Origin: Actinoplanes italicus
Lineage (GTDB): Bacteria > Actinomycetota > Actinomycetes > Mycobacteriales > Micromonosporaceae
Reading direction: 5' to 3'
Length of the DNA stretch: 64,000 nucleotides
Assembly: GCF_003001815.1 (NCBI RefSeq)
Contig: NZ_PVMZ01000029.1
Coordinates: 39,241 to 103,240, forward strand
A model generated the notes under the pieces. That model was not told where the DNA came from, made no database searches, and saw only the letters and a program-made list of their open reading frames with translations. Of this stretch, positions 60,922-64,000 are shown piece by piece; position 1 is the stretch's first letter, and every line of letters starts with the position of its first letter. A program made the position numbers and the translations under genes.

Positions 60922-61335
60922 GTGACGAAGTTGCTCCTCTCCCTGCACGTGCTCGCCGCCATCATCGCGATCGGCCCGGTCACCGTGGCGGCCAGCATGT
61001 TCCCGGCCGTGGCGCGGCGCTCCGACCGGTCCCGGCTCACGCTGCTGCACCGCATCTGCCGCGTCTACAGCCTGGTCGGCGTTGCCGTACCGGTCTTCGG
61101 CCTGGCCACCGCGAGCAGCCTCGGCGTGCTCGGCGACGCCTGGCTGATCACCTCGATCGGCCTTACGGGGGCCGCCGCCCTGATCCTGGCGCTGGTGATC
61201 CTTCCCGGTCAGGAGCGGGTTCTGGCAGGAGAGGCGGTGACACGGCTGGGCATGGTCACCGGGATCTTCAACCTGCTCTGGGCCACGGTCACCGTGCTGA
61301 TGATCGTCCGCCCCGGCTCGACGACCGGGGCCTGA
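60922..61335 (+). CDS. Four-helix membrane protein (DUF2269-like)
   Basis: A 137-aa protein with about four membrane helices: LLLSLHVLAAIIAIGPVTV, SLVGVAVPVFGLATA, ITSIGLTGAAALILALV, NLLWATVTVLMIV. The N-terminal helix with a His resembles DUF2269/SirB2-like integral membrane proteins. The function is unknown. GTG 60922 fits a leaderless start. The next small gene begins 2 nt after its stop. Confidence 0.7.
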   Translation: MTKLLLSLHVLAAIIAIGPVTVAASMFPAVARRSDRSRLTLLHRICRVYSLVGVAVPVFGLATASSLGVLGDAWLITSIGLTGAAALILALVILPGQERVLAGEAVTRLGMVTGIFNLLWATVTVLMIVRPGSTTGA

Positions 61336-61337
61336 CC

Positions 61338-61565
61338 GTGCGCGCCGCCTCGTGGGCCGAGCTGATCTCGCTCGCCGTTCTCCTGCTCAACCTGGCCACC
61401 GTGCACCTGGACCCGGTCACGTCACTGGGCGGGCCGGTGCACGGATGCGCGTACCTGGTCGTCGTGATCCTCACCCTGCGTCGTCCGGGCCTGTCCGCCG
61501 GCACCCGGATGCTGGGCCTGATCCCCGGCGTCGGCGGGCTCCTCGTGCTGCGCCGTCTCAGCTGA
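61338..61565 (+). CDS. Small membrane protein
   Basis: A 75-aa protein with two hydrophobic helices (LISLAVLLLNLATVHL and YLVVVILTL) and a glycine-rich end. Coupled to the gene before it. Its stop overlaps the PP2C stop by 8 nt on the other strand. No family recognised. Confidence 0.6.
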   Translation: MRAASWAELISLAVLLLNLATVHLDPVTSLGGPVHGCAYLVVVILTLRRPGLSAGTRMLGLIPGVGGLLVLRRLS

Positions 61566-62301
61566 CGTCGATCAGAACCACGGTCGCGTTGTCGTCGCCG
61601 CCCGCCGTCAGGGTCGACTCCAGCAGCTCGTGGACGGTTGCCCGCCCGGTCAGAGCGGCGGCCAGGAACCGGTCGTCGAGCTGGTCGGAGACGCCGTCCG
61701 TACAGAGTAGGAATCGGTCACCCGGGCGCAGGCTGACGTTGAGCAGATCGGGTTCCGGCATGCCGGGATGGCCCGCATAGCGGGTCAGCCGATGCCGGTC
61801 GATCCAGGCCTCCCGGGAGTTCGGCGCGTACCACCCGTTGAGGATGCCCAGCCAGGCCGCGGTGTGATCGGAGGTGAGCAGCTCCAGGACGCCGTCGCGC
61901 ACCCGGTAGGCCCGCGAGTCGCCCAGCTGCACGATCCAGACGCTGCCTTCCTCGCCCGGACCGTCAGCGTCTTGAACGAAAGCGGTCAGGGTGCATCCGG
62001 TCAGCCCGTCGATGCGGCGCCCCGCGTCCCTGACCGCCCTCTGCACCCCGGCCACGGCGGCACGCAAGGCCGCCGGTCCGGTCACCGCCGCCGTCTCACG
62101 GACGAAGACCTCCACCGATGTACGCCCGGCGGCCGTGCTGCCGGGACCGTCGCCCATCCCGTCCGCGACCACCGCGAGCGGACGTACCGTGTCGAGGTGC
62201 AGCACGTCGAAGTTGTCCCGGTAACGGTTGCCGACGACGCTGCCGGCCGTCGCGGTGACCAGGCGGCCCGCCACCGTCCACTCGGCCGTCGTGATTTCCA
62301 T
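61558..62301 (-). CDS. PP2C-family Ser/Thr protein phosphatase
   Basis: A 247-aa metal-dependent phosphatase. Visible PPM motifs are GNRYRDNFD (metal-binding Asp), VVADGMGDGPGS, VQLGDSRAYRV and LLCTDGVSDQLDD, ending GGDDNATVVLIDV. All metal-binding Asp positions appear present. It would reverse Hanks-type kinase action; no kinase gene is adjacent. Confidence 0.9.
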   Translation of the reverse strand: MEITTAEWTVAGRLVTATAGSVVGNRYRDNFDVLHLDTVRPLAVVADGMGDGPGSTAAGRTSVEVFVRETAAVTGPAALRAAVAGVQRAVRDAGRRIDGLTGCTLTAFVQDADGPGEEGSVWIVQLGDSRAYRVRDGVLELLTSDHTAAWLGILNGWYAPNSREAWIDRHRLTRYAGHPGMPEPDLLNVSLRPGDRFLLCTDGVSDQLDDRFLAAALTGRATVHELLESTLTAGGDDNATVVLIDVS

Positions 62302-62358
62302 GCCCGAAGGTTACGGCCGTCCGGGAACCCGCGGCCGCGACGGCCCGTCGTACCGGCC

Positions 62359-63321
62359 ATGAGCCTACGATCGGTGATCGCCGTGCTGGCCGTGCTGATG
62401 CTCCCGGCGTGGGCGTCGCCGGAGGTGGCCGGGCTCCCCTCACCGGCCCCCTCGCGGTCGGACACGGCTGCCGAGCTGCCGCCCGGATGGCGGTGGGAGT
62501 CCTACGGAGGCGTCCAGGTCGGCGTGCCCGGCGAATGGGGCTGGGACGACCGTGCCCTCCGCCTCGACGCGTGGTGCATCGAGACGGACTCGGAACGAAA
62601 GCCGATCGTGGCCCGGCCCGGCGCCCCGGTCCCGGCGATCGGCTGCCCCGACGGCGGAAACCTGATCAAGAACACCGGCTGGGTGGTCGGATTCGGTCAG
62701 GCGATGCCCGGTGAACCGGAGGGCGTCCTGAACTCCGGTGACCGCACGACGATCCGTACGGCGGTTGTCGACGTGATCGTCCAGACCCCCGCCGAGCGGC
62801 GGGAACGCATCGTCGCCACGATCCACCGGGTCGACGTCGACGCGTACCGATGCCCGGCCACCCATCCGATCAGCACGACGACGCAGTGGCGGCCTCCGGC
62901 GGGGCCGGACATCGCCGCGCTTCGTGACGTCACGTCGCTCTCCGCCTGCCGCTACGAGCTCGACCCGCGCGGCGCGATCATCTCCAGCCTGCGGCTGGAC
63001 GCCGGTCCGGCCCAGCGGGCGTTGCAGGGCGTCGTCCGGGCGCCGAGAGGCGGCGGGCCCGACCGTCCACAGGACTGCTCACCCGAGGTGGCCTGGGGCC
63101 GTGAGGCGATCGTTCTGCGGGTTGAGTCGGCGGCCGGGCTTACCGAGATCACCGTGCGGTACTCCTCCTGCGTTGGCCACGGATTCGACGACGGCGGCAC
63201 CGTCCGCGGGCTCACGCCCGCCGCGATGGCGCCGTTCACCAGTGGGGCGAACACCGTGCCGGGGCTCTCGGCCCAGATCGCCGAGGCACTGTCCCCACGG
63301 CCGAGTGCCAGCGGCTCCTAG
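62359..63321 (+). CDS. Secreted hypothetical protein
   Basis: A 320-aa exported protein. Signal peptide (LRSVIAVLAVLMLPAWAS), then a Ser/Pro/Ala linker and a globular domain with WRWESYGGVQVGVPGEWGW and several Cys residues (WCIETDS, IGCPDGG, YRCPATH, SACRYEL) that probably form disulphides. No enzyme motif is recognised. ATG 62359; the long upstream frame is antisense of the phosphatase gene and is not used. Confidence 0.7.
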   Translation: MSLRSVIAVLAVLMLPAWASPEVAGLPSPAPSRSDTAAELPPGWRWESYGGVQVGVPGEWGWDDRALRLDAWCIETDSERKPIVARPGAPVPAIGCPDGGNLIKNTGWVVGFGQAMPGEPEGVLNSGDRTTIRTAVVDVIVQTPAERRERIVATIHRVDVDAYRCPATHPISTTTQWRPPAGPDIAALRDVTSLSACRYELDPRGAIISSLRLDAGPAQRALQGVVRAPRGGGPDRPQDCSPEVAWGREAIVLRVESAAGLTEITVRYSSCVGHGFDDGGTVRGLTPAAMAPFTSGANTVPGLSAQIAEALSPRPSASGS

Positions 63322-63324
63322 AGG

Positions 63325-63653
63325 CCCTTGTATCGAAGCGGGAGGCGGGCTGCGGCGTGGCCCAGCCGCCGGCCGGGGTTGTGGGTGGCCGAGGCGCGGG
63401 GTTGTGGGTGGCCGAGGCGCGGGGTTGTGGGTGGCCGAGCCGCTGGGTTGTGGGTGGCCGAGGCGCGGGGTTGTGGGTGGCCGAGCCGCTGGGTTGTGGG
63501 TGGCCGAGCCGCCGGGCTGCGGCGTGGCCCAGCCGCCGCCCGGCCGGACGCCGCGAACGCCCGGATGCAACCCCGGTGTCCGGGCGCCCACGGCGCCCCA
63601 CCCGGAGGACACCTGAACCTCGCCTCGCTCCGGTCCCACTCCGATACAGGCCC
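63325..63653. mobile_element. MITE-like element, copy 2 (expanded)
   Basis: Ends CCTTGTATCGAAGCGGGAG and TCCCACTCCGATACAGG are near inverted repeats and match those at 29451-29538; the adjoining GGCTGCGGCGT and CTCGCCTCGCTCCGG blocks also match. The interior is a 23-bp tandem array. No gene is supported from 63322 to the end. Confidence 0.45.
63350..63538. repeat. 23-bp tandem array
   Basis: Six units of GTTGTGGGTGGCCGAGSCGC-type (63378, 63401, 63424, 63447, 63470, 63493; exactly 23 bp) flanked on both sides by diverged units (GCTGCGGCGTGGCCCAGCCG at about 63350 and 63517). Confidence 0.88.
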
Positions 63654-63800
63654 TGGCCGCAACGGTTCCCGGCTCCCGCCGCAGCCGGGTGTCCCACTCT
63701 GCGGTTGTGACATCCCACCGATCGGCTGGCGGACATCCAGGCCGAGCCGTCTGCCGGCGGTCAACCGAGTCCGCCAGTGCGGCGGGTCGCCCCTCCCGCC

Positions 63801-63900
63801 GCGTGGTGACCCGTGGCGCATATACGGGCGCGGGTCACCACGAAGCCGGGCACGGCGGAGTGTGGTGATTTGTGGCGCGCCCATGGGCGTGGGTGACCAC
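63801..63900. repeat. Two copies of the 40-bp palindromic element
   Basis: Copy at 63801-63841 has perfect 12-bp arms (CGTGGTGACCCG and complement); copy at 63861-63900 shares GTGGTGA, GTGGCGC, GGGCG and ACCACG at the same places. Same family as 438-538 and 14205-14243. Confidence 0.7.
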
Positions 63901-64000
63901 GTAGGTGGGCCTGCCCCGTTTTGACGGACATCCAAGATCAGGGGACCTGGGGTCTCCGGGAGGATGTCCAGCATCATGGAGAGCGTGGGAAAGAAGCGAT

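Noticed and set aside
63964..64000. Possible gene start at ATG 63964 or 63976
   Set aside because: GGAGG lies directly against the first ATG and 13 nt from the second, and only about 10 codons are visible before the edge.
1..64000. tRNA, rRNA, complete insertion sequence, prophage or antibiotic gene cluster
   Set aside because: None was recognised on either strand by reading; short tRNAs could be missed without a covariance search.

Overview
The window is high-G+C actinobacterial chromosome, most likely from Actinoplanes or another member of the Micromonosporaceae. The evidence is an rbpA gene, separate adjacent lnt and ppm1 genes of the actinobacterial lipoprotein/mannolipid type, mycothiol-type DinB enzymes, near-total G/C at third codon positions, GTG/TTG starts, and many genes whose start codon lies 6-8 nt after a TANNNT -10 box (leaderless mRNAs). 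No tRNA, rRNA, CRISPR array, complete insertion sequence or prophage was seen. The genus is an inference from gene content.

Layout. 1-1.6 kb: 3' end of a DinB/maleylpyruvate-isomerase-like gene, a methyltransferase and a CsbD stress protein. 1.7-9.7 kb: an aminomutase-type lysine catabolism locus, with kamA divergent from a six-gene coupled operon (kdd, a YtcJ-like amidohydrolase, kamD, kamE, kal, and a MutL-like reactivase). 10-14.7 kb: lnt-ppm1, fxsA, a repeat-rich gap (16/32-bp tandem array and two long hairpins) and rbpA with its terminator. 15-19.6 kb: a coiled-coil protein, an SDR, a DoxX/TetR divergent pair and a GDSL lipoprotein. 19.7-27.3 kb: a Cache-PAS histidine kinase, then a FadR-type regulator and a soluble Cache protein divergent from a complete potADBC polyamine-type ABC transporter. 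27.3-36.1 kb: an ABM-like protein, a secreted alpha/beta hydrolase, a membrane protein divergent from a two-component system, and a large M36 metallopeptidase. 36.3-42.2 kb: two tandem paralogues of a ~920-aa HEAT-like (DUF6493-type) protein with repeat-expanded linkers. 43.3-51.6 kb: a DUF2238 membrane protein, a Tat-exported SGNH hydrolase, and a tripartite tricarboxylate transporter (tctCBA) with a CitA/CitB-type two-component system and a second, unpaired TctC. 51.7-63.3 kb: an XRE-NTPase divergent from a LAL LuxR regulator, an exported endonuclease I, a zinc alcohol dehydrogenase, a truncated CtaG remnant, a GlxA/AraC regulator divergent from small membrane proteins, a PP2C phosphatase and a secreted protein. 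63.3-64 kb: dispersed and tandem repeats, no gene.

How the genes work together. In the kam locus, KamA would make beta-lysine, KamDE (B12/PLP) 3,5-diaminohexanoate, Kdd oxidises it, and Kal releases ammonia from 3-aminobutyryl-CoA; the thiolase-like cleavage enzyme Kce that normally joins Kdd to Kal is not in the window, and an amidohydrolase sits in the operon. The pot and tct loci are each transporter plus regulator modules. The most unusual non-coding content is a 39-40-bp palindromic element seen five times (0.4-0.5, 14.2 and 63.8-63.9 kb), a MITE-like pair (29.5 and 63.3 kb), and several minisatellites, two of which lie inside or run into coding sequence.
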